Source of the DNA: Acidimicrobiia bacterium
Lineage (GTDB): Bacteria; Actinomycetota; Acidimicrobiia; Acidimicrobiales; Poriferisodalaceae
Assembly: GCA_022826045.1 (NCBI GenBank)
Contig: JAJDVQ010000057.1
Span: 1-49,331 of the forward strand
Direction of reading: 5' to 3'
Length of the DNA stretch: 49,331 bases
Below, one piece after another: positions 1 to 7,825 of this stretch. Below the pieces are notes generated by a model. It was not told the DNA's origin. It saw only the letters and a program-made list of their open reading frames with translations, and made no database searches. The position numbers were made by a program, and so were the translations under genes. Numbering within the stretch: position 1 is the first letter of the stretch; the number at the start of each line of letters is the position of its first letter.

Positions 1-139
1 CGTTCTTAGAGCGTTAGCGGATTGATAAAACGACTGTATGCAATCGCATCGTCTGTCGTGTCGATGCTGCAGGTCAGAGACCCATCCAGAGGCGATTCCA
101 CGGCTCGAAATCGTTCAGAGCCGATCTATCCGCGCGGCC

Positions 140-327
140 TCTTATCCAGCCTCAAACGAGAACTCGTCCACCGGCACGGCTACCGCGACCGAGCCACAGC
201 GCGCAGGTCGATCTTCGAATGGTTCGCCCGCTACAACACCGCCAGACGCCACACCAGTCTGGACTTCCGAACACCCGACGAATACGAGGCCCACTACCGT
301 TACGCCGCGGGAACCGCTCCCGCCTGA
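140..327 (+). pseudogene. IS3-family transposase OrfB, C-terminal fragment
   Basis: The reading frame gives the typical end of an IS3-family integrase-like transposase: LKRELVHRHGYRDRATARR, then IFEWFARYN, then the terminal RRHTSLDFRTPDEYEA block that follows the last catalytic glutamate. The upstream catalytic core (DDE residues, HTH OrfA) is absent, and the sequence before about 140 does not read as transposase, so this is a remnant. It lies next to the odd C-terminal end of the leftward HTTM gene, which suggests that insertion-sequence activity trimmed that locus. Another IS3 scrap with a different part of the protein lies at 44502-44594. Confidence 0.75.
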
Positions 328-387
328 TCCACCTGACCGGTCAACGGGGGGAAGTGCCATTCGATTCAACAGAGGCGACGCGGCACC

Positions 388-1395
388 TCAAGAGGCAGCC
401 GTGGATTCAACGACAAGTCGCCGGGCGAGTTGCGCAACTGTGTTTACAACGCGGCTGCGGCCGTCATTCGCTACGGCGGCAGCCGCTTGCTTCTTGTGCG
501 CATCAATGACGAAGGCCGAGGACCACATAGTGTTCGATCCGACGATCTCGAAGCAAGCGTCGGGTTCTTCCGACCGGTGCTCTGCCGAACTCGCAACCTG
601 GGTGCAAGCAGTATCAAGCACTTGCTTGCACGTATCGGGCCGGAGCAGACCCACCGTCACCGAGATCTGAAAGAATATTGTTACATAGGATGCAAGGAGT
701 CCGAAGATTAAGCTATCGCGAAGGGCATCTGTTAAGGGCGGCCAAGAGAATTCAAGTGCCTGAAAGATGTAGTACAGAGCTGTGCCTTCGTACCACGGGC
801 TGCCTTGCGCCTTATATAGTCCCGAGAGAAAATAGAGTAGCACGAGTTGAGTGATAATCGCTGTTATCGCCACATTATGCAGTAGTGTGATCACTGGGAT
901 GCATGGGGTTGAACATGGTTTCGTTCGGCGTTTAAGCCTTGTAGAAATGGCGCTTGAATCAGCCAAAACGAGCCAGAACAGAACTAGAAAGGCGATATTG
1001 TCACCGCCATCTAGAATGATAGGGTTGCGATAGTTTAAGGAGGCTACAAACACGAGTTGCAGAAGGCTAATGGATCTCCCGAACGTACCAAAGATAAACA
1101 GCAGAGTGACTATAATGCCCATATGGTAAACCAACTCGAAGAACAGGCGGTCACTGCTGAGCTGATATAGACTATAATTAGGGAATCGCGCCGACTGTCG
1201 AAATAGTTCATACGAATACGAACCATCTGGGCCCCATAGGTAGTGTCTATCGCGATAGTTTGTGAAGGCGATCATCAGCCACGACACTCCGTAGCCAATG
1301 CGAAGTAGTGAAATTCCATACATGCAATAGCGCTGGCACCAGAGCCTCTGTAGGACATCAGCTAGGAAGTTGCGCATCCACGGGCGCACAGTCAC
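388..1395 (-). CDS. HTTM-domain (SdpB-like) integral membrane protein, C-terminus probably aberrant
   Basis: A multi-pass membrane protein with at least five hydrophobic segments. It carries the HTTM signature YFLSGLYKAQGSPWYEGTAL, the fold of vitamin-K-dependent gamma-carboxylases and of Bacillus SdpB, which is needed to mature the SDP toxin. I place the start at the GTG at 1395, whose GTGA overlaps the stop of the upstream gene; a GTG at 1416 is also in frame. Family-like sequence ends after the segment SYVTIFFQISVTVGLL. The last ~85 residues are Cys/Ser/Ala-rich and soluble, unlike HTTM tails, and run toward IS3 debris, so the native 3' end may have been replaced. Function as a peptide-toxin maturation factor is inferred from the domain and the neighbours. 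Confidence 0.65.
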   Translation of the reverse strand: MTVRPWMRNFLADVLQRLWCQRYCMYGISLLRIGYGVSWLMIAFTNYRDRHYLWGPDGSYSYELFRQSARFPNYSLYQLSSDRLFFELVYHMGIIVTLLFIFGTFGRSISLLQLVFVASLNYRNPIILDGGDNIAFLVLFWLVLADSSAISTRLKRRTKPCSTPCIPVITLLHNVAITAIITQLVLLYFLSGLYKAQGSPWYEGTALYYIFQALEFSWPPLTDALRDSLIFGLLASYVTIFFQISVTVGLLRPDTCKQVLDTACTQVASSAEHRSEEPDACFEIVGSNTMWSSAFVIDAHKKQAAAAVANDGRSRVVNTVAQLARRLVVESTAAS

Positions 1396-2138
1396 AGCGG
1401 CAGGATTTGGAGCCACGGAGAGTCCATGATTATTGGATATCTGGCGTGTGATGTCTCGTTTCGCCGCGAGAATGGAACGGGCTCGCTATGCACTATCCGT
1501 AGCTGAGCTTCCACAAGGACCGTTGTATCCAGCTCGCTCAGGGCGACATCGAGAACTTCTGGTGCAATATGGCGTAGCCCAGCATAAGCGAAGGAGCGCA
1601 TTAATTCCCGGATTGGCGGTGTAAAAATCGCATCTGCATCAACAGCGCATTCTTCGTTCGAAACTTCACCATTTAGGTCGATATTCTCGACATGTGAGTA
1701 GCATTCAGCAGTATATTCGTCAAGGTCTTGGAGTCGCAAGCGCACCGGGTCGCGATAGTGTATGGCAGCCAGCATCGATGCGACGATACGATATCGCAAG
1801 TTGGGAAAGAAGCGAGTGGCTTGAAGATCCGAAATCTTGGGACTCGTAATGTCGATGAAATCGGTAGTTTCAATACTATGGCGATCTCTCCGTAATCGGA
1901 CTCTGAGAAGGATGCCCCGCTCCGAGTCCACCGGCTCCGGCGCAAACAATCGCCAGTTTTGGTAGAATATGGGTTCCACATAGCGTGATACTGAATTCTG
2001 AGCTCGCACGCTAACAGGGTTTATGGGCATCGCATAGAGCACTATGGCGAAGAAATGCAGACTCAATGCTACAAGCACGAGGCAACTGCTGATCAATCGC
2101 GCTGCGGAAATTGAATCGGTACGCTTCTCGGACTGCAT
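1392..2138 (-). CDS. DUF5819 / SdpA-like membrane-anchored protein
   Basis: A 248-residue protein with one N-terminal transmembrane segment (about residues 16-36) and then the diagnostic block PIFYQNWRLFAPEP seen in DUF5819 and, in a related form, in SdpA-family proteins. The rest is probably extracytoplasmic. Genes of this family are regularly paired with HTTM-domain genes, as here, where the stop overlaps the start of the next gene by 4 nt. In Bacillus, SdpA and SdpB act together to process the SdpC toxin precursor; an equivalent role here is inference. No well-spaced ribosome binding site is visible before the ATG (GAGG is directly adjacent), so the start is somewhat uncertain. Base composition is clearly AT-richer than in the flanking housekeeping genes. 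Confidence 0.6.
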   Translation of the reverse strand: MQSEKRTDSISAARLISSCLVLVALSLHFFAIVLYAMPINPVSVRAQNSVSRYVEPIFYQNWRLFAPEPVDSERGILLRVRLRRDRHSIETTDFIDITSPKISDLQATRFFPNLRYRIVASMLAAIHYRDPVRLRLQDLDEYTAECYSHVENIDLNGEVSNEECAVDADAIFTPPIRELMRSFAYAGLRHIAPEVLDVALSELDTTVLVEAQLRIVHSEPVPFSRRNETSHARYPIIMDSPWLQILPL

Positions 2139-2231
2139 CCTCGTCGACTTCGCCAGTGGTTCATGATGTCAAAGAAATTTATGAGCCAGCGAGGGCTTCC
2201 CAGGACAAGTGCTCGGCCGTGAGTATGCCGC

Positions 2232-2609
2232 TTACTGATCGAAGATGCGATCAACGTTTGAAGGCCCAAAGGCACCTGATGAATTGGTAAAGGTGTAGTT
2301 GGGCTGATAACCGAAGAAGAAGTTGTTAGCAAGGTCGAATGCGAGATTTCCGAGTCCCGAGTGTCGACTGCCGGATGCCCATCCCGGACCTTGTGCCCTG
2401 ACGATTGCTCTTGCGACGTTCCAGTAGCGGCGGAAGCTGTTGAATATCTGATAGTTGTCAGGCATGTCGTCGGTTTCTGGTGAGAGCATTGCCAGCTCCA
2501 TGACTTTCGACGGTGCGGGGTCGTGAGCGGCAGCAGTTGCTGTGTTCAAAACAAGTATCGTCGCACACATAGTACTGAGCGCGAGAATCGTAGTTGCTAT
2601 TTTGCGCAT
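2232..2609 (-). CDS. Small secreted protein, first gene of the SDP-like cassette
   Basis: A 125-residue protein with a clear Sec signal peptide: MRK, a hydrophobic stretch to about residue 24, and a probable AxA cleavage near ATAAA-HD. The mature part is ~95 residues, has no cysteine and contains an aromatic segment NNFFFGYQPNYTF. The ATG at 2609 is chosen because AGAAGGAG lies 7 nt upstream on the coding strand; the longer open frame to 2792 has no such support. It precedes the DUF5819 and HTTM genes in the same direction by 93 bp, the position expected for a substrate or toxin precursor of those proteins. I recognise no homologue, and it lacks the obvious paired hydrophobic helices of SdpC. 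Role unknown. Confidence 0.6.
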   Translation of the reverse strand: MRKIATTILALSTMCATILVLNTATAAAHDPAPSKVMELAMLSPETDDMPDNYQIFNSFRRYWNVARAIVRAQGPGWASGSRHSGLGNLAFDLANNFFFGYQPNYTFTNSSGAFGPSNVDRIFDQ

Positions 2610-3009
2610 GAGATGGCTCCTTCTACGTGGAAGGTATGTCGGAATAGTCTGGAAGCTCGGAATGCCCAAGTGTGATTGTGTAGGCCGGAGCGGCTGCGCG
2701 AAGCGCTCCAGTCGTTGGCATTGGTGTTCGCGGAGGCTCGCTCGGTAATGCCATATCGGGCGACTTCGGCGCAAGCGGTGACACGTGCACATAGCTGCAA
2801 GAGCTTCAAGTTGCCCTTGTCGTCGCGATGCGTTGTGACGGTGCCGCGTGAGAGCGAGACTGCGGATGTGGTACTCAGGTGAGGGATCGGGAAACCCGAC
2901 CCACCCCGAGTCCGGCTGCGCGCGTCGACATCACAGGCCGACCCTGACGTGCAACTACTCGGCTATGGTGCATCGTGGGCACGGCTGGGAGCGCAACAGG
3001 CGAGGACAC
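2610..3009. other. Intergenic stretch between the secreted-protein gene and fabF
   Basis: Four hundred bases without a convincing gene. The side nearest 2610 should hold the leftward promoter of the SDP-like cassette; on the minus strand TTGGGC and TATTCC are separated by 17 bp about 50 nt upstream of the start, a weak candidate. Near 2887-2899 a 5-bp hairpin (TCGGG-AAA-CCCGA) lies downstream of fabF but has no T-run. Composition shifts from AT-rich to GC-rich across this stretch, marking the border of the foreign-looking cassette. Confidence 0.4.
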
Positions 3010-4197
3010 TCAGCGCTCGATCGTGGTGGGGCCGATCACGATGCAGCCGTTGTGGCCGCCGAAGCCGAACGAGTTGCTGAGCGACGGCCCCGGCTCCCAG
3101 TCGGCAGCCTCTCCGGTCACCAGCCGGAACTCGGCGAGCTCGGGATCGGGCGTCGTCCAGCCGGCGGTGGCCGGGATCTTGCGGTGGCGCATCGACAGCA
3201 GCACCGCGATGGCCTCCAGGGCGCCTGCAGCGCCCAGTGCGTGACCGGTGACTCCCTTGGTGGAGGTCACCAGCGGCCCGTTGGGGCCGAACAGCTTGTT
3301 GAGTGCCTCGGCTTCGGCTGCGTCGTTGAGCGCGGTTGAGGTGCCATGGGCGTTCACATGCACGATGTCGCCCGGCTCCAGGCCGGCGTCGTCGATGGCG
3401 AGCTGCATGCACCGAAGCGCACCAGCGCCCCCAGGGGCGGGTGCGGTGATGTGGTGCGCGTCGGCGTTGGAGGCCGTGCCCAAGATCTCACCCCAGATGG
3501 TGGCTCCCCGTGCCACGGCAGACTCCCATTCCTCGAGCACCAAAGTGGCGGCACCCTCGGTCATCATGAAGCCGTCGCGATTCTTGTCGAAGGGCATCGA
3601 GATACCGCTGGTGGACAGTGCAGTCATGTTCACGAAGCCCGCGGTGCCGACCGGTGTCATGACCGACTCGCAGCCGCCCGCCACCACGACATCGACCACT
3701 CCCAGCCGGATGAGGCGCGCCGCGTAGCCCAGGGCGTGCGTTCCCGCAGCGCAGGCCGTGGTGAGCACTTCGCAAGGGCCGGCCAGCCCGTACCGCATCG
3801 ATATGGCTGCCCCAGGCGCATTGGGCATCATCATCGGCACCATGAAAGGAGAGACTCGGCGTGCGCCCTTGCGATCGAGGACCAAGACCTGATCTTCGAA
3901 GGTCTGCAGCCCGCCGACCCCGGTGCCGTAGATCACCCCGCAGCGGTCGGGATCTGACACCAGCTCGCCGGCGCCGGACATGGCCTGCACGGCCGATGCC
4001 ATGCCGAGCTGGACCGACCGGTCAGCCCGTCGTGCTTCCTTGGGGTTGTCGTAGAAGGGGGCGGGATCGAAGTCGACGACGCGGCGCTCGCCTTCTGGCG
4101 GGTCGGAGTTCAGTCCCTGCCAGAAGTCGTCCACGCTGGACCCGGCGCACGAGACGACGCCGAGGCCGACGACCGCGACCCGCCGGCCATCGCTCAT
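3010..4197 (-). CDS. fabF: Beta-ketoacyl-ACP synthase II
   Basis: A 395-residue condensing enzyme that elongates acyl-ACP with malonyl-ACP in type II fatty acid synthesis in the cytosol. The thiolase-fold catalytic triad is visible: the nucleophile in TTACAAGTHALGY (Cys149), the first histidine in VNAHGTSTALND and the second in GVTGHALGAAGALEA. Length is normal for KAS II. It is the last gene of the leftward fabD-fabH-fabG-acpP-fabF operon, 10 bp after acpP, so it is probably translated from the same message. The start at 4197 gives the usual N-terminus RRVAVVGLGVVS. Confidence 0.95.
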   Translation of the reverse strand: MSDGRRVAVVGLGVVSCAGSSVDDFWQGLNSDPPEGERRVVDFDPAPFYDNPKEARRADRSVQLGMASAVQAMSGAGELVSDPDRCGVIYGTGVGGLQTFEDQVLVLDRKGARRVSPFMVPMMMPNAPGAAISMRYGLAGPCEVLTTACAAGTHALGYAARLIRLGVVDVVVAGGCESVMTPVGTAGFVNMTALSTSGISMPFDKNRDGFMMTEGAATLVLEEWESAVARGATIWGEILGTASNADAHHITAPAPGGAGALRCMQLAIDDAGLEPGDIVHVNAHGTSTALNDAAEAEALNKLFGPNGPLVTSTKGVTGHALGAAGALEAIAVLLSMRHRKIPATAGWTTPDPELAEFRLVTGEAADWEPGPSLSNSFGFGGHNGCIVIGPTTIER

Positions 4198-4207
4198 TGT
4201 CTGGCGC

Positions 4208-4441
4208 TCACAGCTTCGATTCGACCAGCTCGATTGCGTGCGCGACGGTCGTAACGTCTTCGAGCTCTTCCTCGTCCACGCTGATGTCGAACTCCTCTTC
4301 CAGAGCCATCACCAGCTCGACCAGGTCCAAGCTGTCGGCGTCGAGATCGTCAGCGAAGCTGGCCTCGGGCGTGACTTGGTCGGGATCCACGGCGAGCACC
4401 TCGACGGCGCAGTCCCGGAATCGATCCAACGTGTCGCTCAT
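4208..4441 (-). CDS. acpP: Acyl carrier protein
   Basis: A 77-residue acidic carrier that holds growing acyl chains on a 4'-phosphopantetheine arm. The attachment site is Ser37 in DDLDADSLDLVEL, the canonical DSL motif on helix II. The ATG at 4441 is preferred over the upstream one at 4474 because GAGGGG lies just before it and because the shorter form has the standard ACP length. It sits between fabG and fabF, the usual place for an actinobacterial FAS-II ACP. Confidence 0.95.
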   Translation of the reverse strand: MSDTLDRFRDCAVEVLAVDPDQVTPEASFADDLDADSLDLVELVMALEEEFDISVDEEELEDVTTVAHAIELVESKL

Positions 4442-4532
4442 GCTGTTCCCCTCATGTGTGGGCGGTCGCCGCACGAGCCCCCGACGGCCGTGCGAATGCG
4501 CAGTGTAGAGGCTGAGCCGATTTGGGCATGGC

Positions 4533-5279
4533 TCAATGACCCATTCCCAGGCCGCCGTCGACAGGTATCACGGCGCCAGTGATGTACGCGCCTTCGTCGG
4601 ACGCGAGAAACGCCACCGCAGCGGCTATCTCGGACGGTTCTGCCACCCGGCCCAGCGGCACCGCATCGGTGATCGCTGCCTGCTGGTTGTCGTTCAATGC
4701 CCCGAACATCTCGGTGGCCACCGGCCCGGGAGCGACGACATTCGCGGTGATGCCGCGCGAACCGAGTTCTCGGGCCAGCGATCGGGCCATGCCCACCAGG
4801 CCTGCCTTGGATGCTGCGTAGTTGACCTGTCCGGCCGAGCCCAGCAATCCGACCACTGAGGACACGAAGATCAGCCGCCCCCAGCGTGCGCGCAGCATCG
4901 GGCGGGCCGCCCGCTTGGCCATCCGGTAGGCGCCGGTCAGATTGGTGTCGACGACCGCCGCGAAGTCGTCGTCTGCCATGCGCAGCACGAGCTGGTCACG
5001 GGTGATGCCGGCATTGGCCACCAGGATCTCCACCGGACCCAGCTCAGCCTCGATGGACCCGTAAGCAGCATCGACGGCGTCGCTGTCGGCCTGATCGCAT
5101 GCCACCCACAGCAGGCGGCTGTCGTCTGGGGCCTCGGTGCGGCTGGTCACGGCCACGCGGTGGCCTGCATCGGCAAACAGCCGGGCTGTGGCCAGGCCGA
5201 TGCCGCGGCTGCCGCCGGTGACGAGGACGGTGCGTGCTGTCGCGGGGCGCAGTCGAGGCAGGCTCGTGGGCTGATTCAT
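4533..5279 (-). CDS. fabG: 3-oxoacyl-ACP reductase
   Basis: A 248-residue short-chain dehydrogenase that reduces 3-oxoacyl-ACP with NADPH. The Rossmann glycine motif VTGGSRGIGLA is at about residue 20. NAG is in LVANAGITRD, the catalytic Ser in FVSSVVG and the Tyr/Lys pair in YAASKAG, and the C-terminus is the usual SDR end VIPVDGGLGMGH. The ATG at 5279 is chosen because it gives the standard length; the open frame runs back to 5384 only by reading through an intergenic repeat. No strong ribosome binding site is visible. It lies between fabH and acpP in the FAS-II operon. Confidence 0.92.
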   Translation of the reverse strand: MNQPTSLPRLRPATARTVLVTGGSRGIGLATARLFADAGHRVAVTSRTEAPDDSRLLWVACDQADSDAVDAAYGSIEAELGPVEILVANAGITRDQLVLRMADDDFAAVVDTNLTGAYRMAKRAARPMLRARWGRLIFVSSVVGLLGSAGQVNYAASKAGLVGMARSLARELGSRGITANVVAPGPVATEMFGALNDNQQAAITDAVPLGRVAEPSEIAAAVAFLASDEGAYITGAVIPVDGGLGMGH

Positions 5280-5313
5280 CGTGAGCCGTGTACGTGACGC
5301 TCGGGGGCGATCA

Positions 5314-5409
5314 GAGGCTGAGCCGGCAGGCGAAGCCGCGGCCCGAGCGGCCCGTGAGCGACAGCGAACAAGAGCGGGAAGCAACTGGTGTGACGACGGG
5401 AAGGTTCAT
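5314..5409 (+). repeat. Intergenic repeat, copy A
   Basis: A ~95-bp sequence between fabH and fabG that recurs almost unchanged at 29458-29555. Both begin GAGGCTGAGCCG, share GGCCCGAGCGGCCCGTGAGC in the middle and end in AAGAGCGGGAAGCAACTGG followed by a diverging tail around GACG(G)GAAGGTTC. The central part can form a GC-rich hairpin (CGGCCCGAGCGGCCCG). It fills most of the 146-bp fabH-fabG gap and does not break a gene. Mobility or a structural RNA role is unknown. Confidence 0.8.
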
Positions 5410-5425
5410 CATTCTGCGGTGCCGC

Positions 5426-6391
5426 TCAGCAGGCGCGGGCGGGGGCACCCGACCAGCGCAGCAGTGCCGACGCCGATGTCATGCCGGCGCCGAACCCGAC
5501 GAGCAGCACATGGTGGCCTTGGTTGATCCTTCCGCTGCGAACGGCATCGTCGAGAGCGAGCGGAATCGAGGCGGACGACGTGTTGCCAGTGCGCTCGATG
5601 ACCATCGCGGCCTTGTCGTAGGGGATGCCGAGACGCTTGCAGGCAGTCTCGACGATGCGGACATTGGCTTGGTGGGGGACGACGACGTCGATGTCGTCGG
5701 CGGTCAGGCCGGCCTGTTTCATCGATTGGCGGGCTGACTCCTCCATGACCAGCACGGCCTTCTTGAACACTGCTTGGCCGGCCATCTGGATGTACCCGTC
5801 GTGCTCGCAGTAGAGGTGCTCTTCCATCGAGCCGTCGCTTGCGACATGCCAGCCGAGCAGGTCAGAGCCCTGCTCGCTGCGCTCGAGCACGGCGGCGCCC
5901 GAGCCGTCGGCGAACAGGATGCACGTGGCGCGGTCGGTCCAATCGGTGATGCGCGACAGCACTTCGGCGCCGATGACAAGCACCCGCTCGTGGCCCATCG
6001 CGATCATGCCGTGACCGGCCACCAGCGAGTACACGAAGCCTGAGCAGGCCGCGTTCACGTCCATGGCCCCGCAGTCGAGGCCTAGGGCCTCCTGCACCCG
6101 TGAGGACGAGGCGGGAACGCAGCGATCCGGCGTGGTGGTGGCCAGGATCAGCATGTCGATGCTGGACGGATCGACGCCGGCGACTTCCATCGCGGCGGCG
6201 CCGGCAGATGCTGCCAGGCTCGCCGTGGTGCCACCGATGTTGCGCCGGCGAATGCCGGTGCGCTCGAAGATCCACTGGTCGGAGGTATCGACCATCTCTG
6301 CGAGGTCGTCGTTGGTGAGGACGCGCTCGCCGAGCGCCGTCCCGATGCCGACAATGCGCGCGCTGGATGCACTGCCCACGGTGAGCGTCAT
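5426..6391 (-). CDS. fabH: Beta-ketoacyl-ACP synthase III
   Basis: A 321-residue initiator condensing enzyme that joins an acyl-CoA primer to malonyl-ACP. The nucleophile is Cys116 in DVNAACSGFVYS, the His lies in VVPHQANVRI and the Asn in RTGNTSSASIPLAL, completing the KAS III Cys-His-Asn triad. The start at 6391 is supported by AAGGGGAGG six nt upstream. It is the second gene of the FAS-II operon, 30 bp after fabD. A repeat unit separates it from fabG. Confidence 0.95.
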   Translation of the reverse strand: MTLTVGSASSARIVGIGTALGERVLTNDDLAEMVDTSDQWIFERTGIRRRNIGGTTASLAASAGAAAMEVAGVDPSSIDMLILATTTPDRCVPASSSRVQEALGLDCGAMDVNAACSGFVYSLVAGHGMIAMGHERVLVIGAEVLSRITDWTDRATCILFADGSGAAVLERSEQGSDLLGWHVASDGSMEEHLYCEHDGYIQMAGQAVFKKAVLVMEESARQSMKQAGLTADDIDVVVPHQANVRIVETACKRLGIPYDKAAMVIERTGNTSSASIPLALDDAVRSGRINQGHHVLLVGFGAGMTSASALLRWSGAPARAC

Positions 6392-6421
6392 CTGTGGCCT
6401 CCCCTTCTCAGCTGCCGCCGT

Positions 6422-7606
6422 CTAGTTGCGAATCGGTGTGCGCAGCCACGCGACGGGCTGCCGTGCGGTGACGCGTTCGCCCTCCACGGCCATGATCCCC
6501 ATGACAGTACCCGCGAACGCAGACCGCACTTCCTCCCTTGCGACTTGCCCGATCACATCGCCGACACCGATCTGCTGGCCGTCGCTGACGCCGGCCGCCA
6601 GCGTGAAGACGCCGGCGCAGGGGCTGACGATGAGCCGTTCGGTGACGTAGAGGTTCTCGCCGCCCAGCACCGTCGGTGCTGGGGGGGCGTCGACGGCCAG
6701 CGCCCCCATCAGCGCATCGATGTCCGCGGGAGCGCTCACCGACAAGGCAGTAGCGCCTTTGTGGGTGCGCTTGGTCATGCCAGTCAGCACCTTGCCGGGG
6801 CCGAGTTCGGTGTAGGCGGAGACGCCGGAGTCGGCCAGAGCGTGCAGGCTGGCTCGCCAGAGCACCGGGCTGGTGAGCTGCTGGGCCAGCAATGTGCGCC
6901 ACTCGTCTGCGCCGTCTCGCGGGACAGCGTCCACGTTGGCCACGACCGGCACGCTCGGGGCGCGGATCTCGACCTCGGCCAGCGCTTTGCGCAGGCGATC
7001 TCGTGCCGGCTGCATGAACGGTGTGTGGAAGGCGCCGCCGACCGGCAGACCCATGATCCGCTTGGCACCGGCCTCCTTGGCGGTGTCGCCTGCCACGGCC
7101 ACGGCGTCGGGAGCGCCCGCGATCACCACCTGCCCGGGGGCGTTGAAGTTGGCGACCCAGACGTCGCCTGGCGTGGCATCGCAGGCTTCCGCGACGAGGT
7201 TGTCGTCGAGACCGAGCACGGCGGCCATGGTTCCCTTGTGCTCGTCAGCGGCGACCTGCATGGCTTCGCCCCGTTCAGCCACCAGCCGGACCGCGTCGTC
7301 GTAGGCCAGCGCACCCGTCGCAGTCAGCGCGCTGTACTCGCCCAGTGAGTGACCGGCCGCGCACCCCAAGGTGGCGCCGGTCCGCTCGACGGCGTCGAGC
7401 ACGACCATCGACAGCACGAAGGTAGAGAGCTGCGAATTGCGCGTGTGGCGCAGCTCCTCTGCGTCAGCTTCGAGCAACAGTGCTGCGACATCGCGCCCGC
7501 AGGCGTCTGAAGCCTCTTCGACCAGCTCCCACGACTCATGTGCCTTCCACGGTTCACCCATGCCTTGCTGTTGTGAGCCCTGGCCCGGGAATGTGAATGC
7601 GAGCAC
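6422..7606 (-). CDS. fabD: Malonyl-CoA:ACP transacylase with a C-terminal lipoyl/biotinyl-like domain
   Basis: The N-terminal ~300 residues are a standard FabD, which loads malonyl groups on ACP: VLAFTFPGQGSQ at the start, nucleophile Ser87 in AAGHSLGEYSAL, and a QLTSPVLWRASL block with the conserved ELGPGKVLTG. The GTG at 7606 is the start because it follows GGGGGAGG and gives the canonical N-terminus; the open frame upstream crosses the tRNA gene and is not used. The last ~80 residues (from LYVTERLIVSPCAGVF to PVAWLRT) look like a single-hybrid lipoyl/biotinyl fold of two half-repeats (SPCAGVF and SAFAGTVMGI). At the hairpin where a carrier domain would have its Lys it has REEV, so it is probably not modified. 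FabD proteins are normally ~310 residues; this is 394. Confidence 0.88.
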   Translation of the reverse strand: MLAFTFPGQGSQQQGMGEPWKAHESWELVEEASDACGRDVAALLLEADAEELRHTRNSQLSTFVLSMVVLDAVERTGATLGCAAGHSLGEYSALTATGALAYDDAVRLVAERGEAMQVAADEHKGTMAAVLGLDDNLVAEACDATPGDVWVANFNAPGQVVIAGAPDAVAVAGDTAKEAGAKRIMGLPVGGAFHTPFMQPARDRLRKALAEVEIRAPSVPVVANVDAVPRDGADEWRTLLAQQLTSPVLWRASLHALADSGVSAYTELGPGKVLTGMTKRTHKGATALSVSAPADIDALMGALAVDAPPAPTVLGGENLYVTERLIVSPCAGVFTLAAGVSDGQQIGVGDVIGQVAREEVRSAFAGTVMGIMAVEGERVTARQPVAWLRTPIRN

Positions 7607-7746
7607 TCGGCCTCCCCCAGAGCGCCGGAACGAAAAGACCGGGCCGATGCCCGGGCTGCGACGCGCTGAACTGAACTTCCCGAAAGGGTAGGTGCCAATG
7701 CGGGCCGACAGCGACAATGAACAGATGGCCCCACTCGTGTTCCTTG

Positions 7747-7781
7747 TTTCTGTTGAACACGGGATTTCTGTTGGACACGGG
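7747..7781. repeat. Two tandem 17-bp repeats upstream of tRNA-Leu
   Basis: TTTCTGTTGAACACGGG (7747-7763) is repeated with one change as TTTCTGTTGGACACGGG (7765-7781), an 18-bp period. They sit between the fabD start and the tRNA-Leu promoter and run directly into the core of repeat copy C. They could be operator half-sites for fabD or a duplication scar. Confidence 0.7.
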
Positions 7782-7800
7782 CTCACGGGCCGCTCGGGCC
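7781..7800 (-). repeat. Intergenic repeat core, copy C
   Basis: On the minus strand this reads GGCCCGAGCGGCCCGTGAGC, identical to the centre of repeat copies A and B. The flanks diverge, although a CTGAGCC element also recurs just beyond. It overlaps the region where a -35 element of the tRNA-Leu promoter would lie. Confidence 0.6.
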
Positions 7801-7805
7801 TTGGG

Positions 7806-7811
7806 GTAGCC
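7806..7811 (+). promoter_or_regulatory. -10 element of tRNA-Leu
   Basis: TAGCCT 14 nt before the tRNA 5' end. The same TAG(C/G)CT hexamer precedes uvrA, uvrB, uvrC, rpsA and the ANTAR regulator gene in this window, which supports it as a housekeeping -10. Confidence 0.5.
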
Positions 7812-7825
7812 TGAGCCGCCCCACG

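Noticed and set aside
2887..2899. Hairpin TCGGG-AAA-CCCGA as a terminator for the fab operon
   Set aside because: Only a 5-bp stem and no T-run, so not convincing as an intrinsic terminator.
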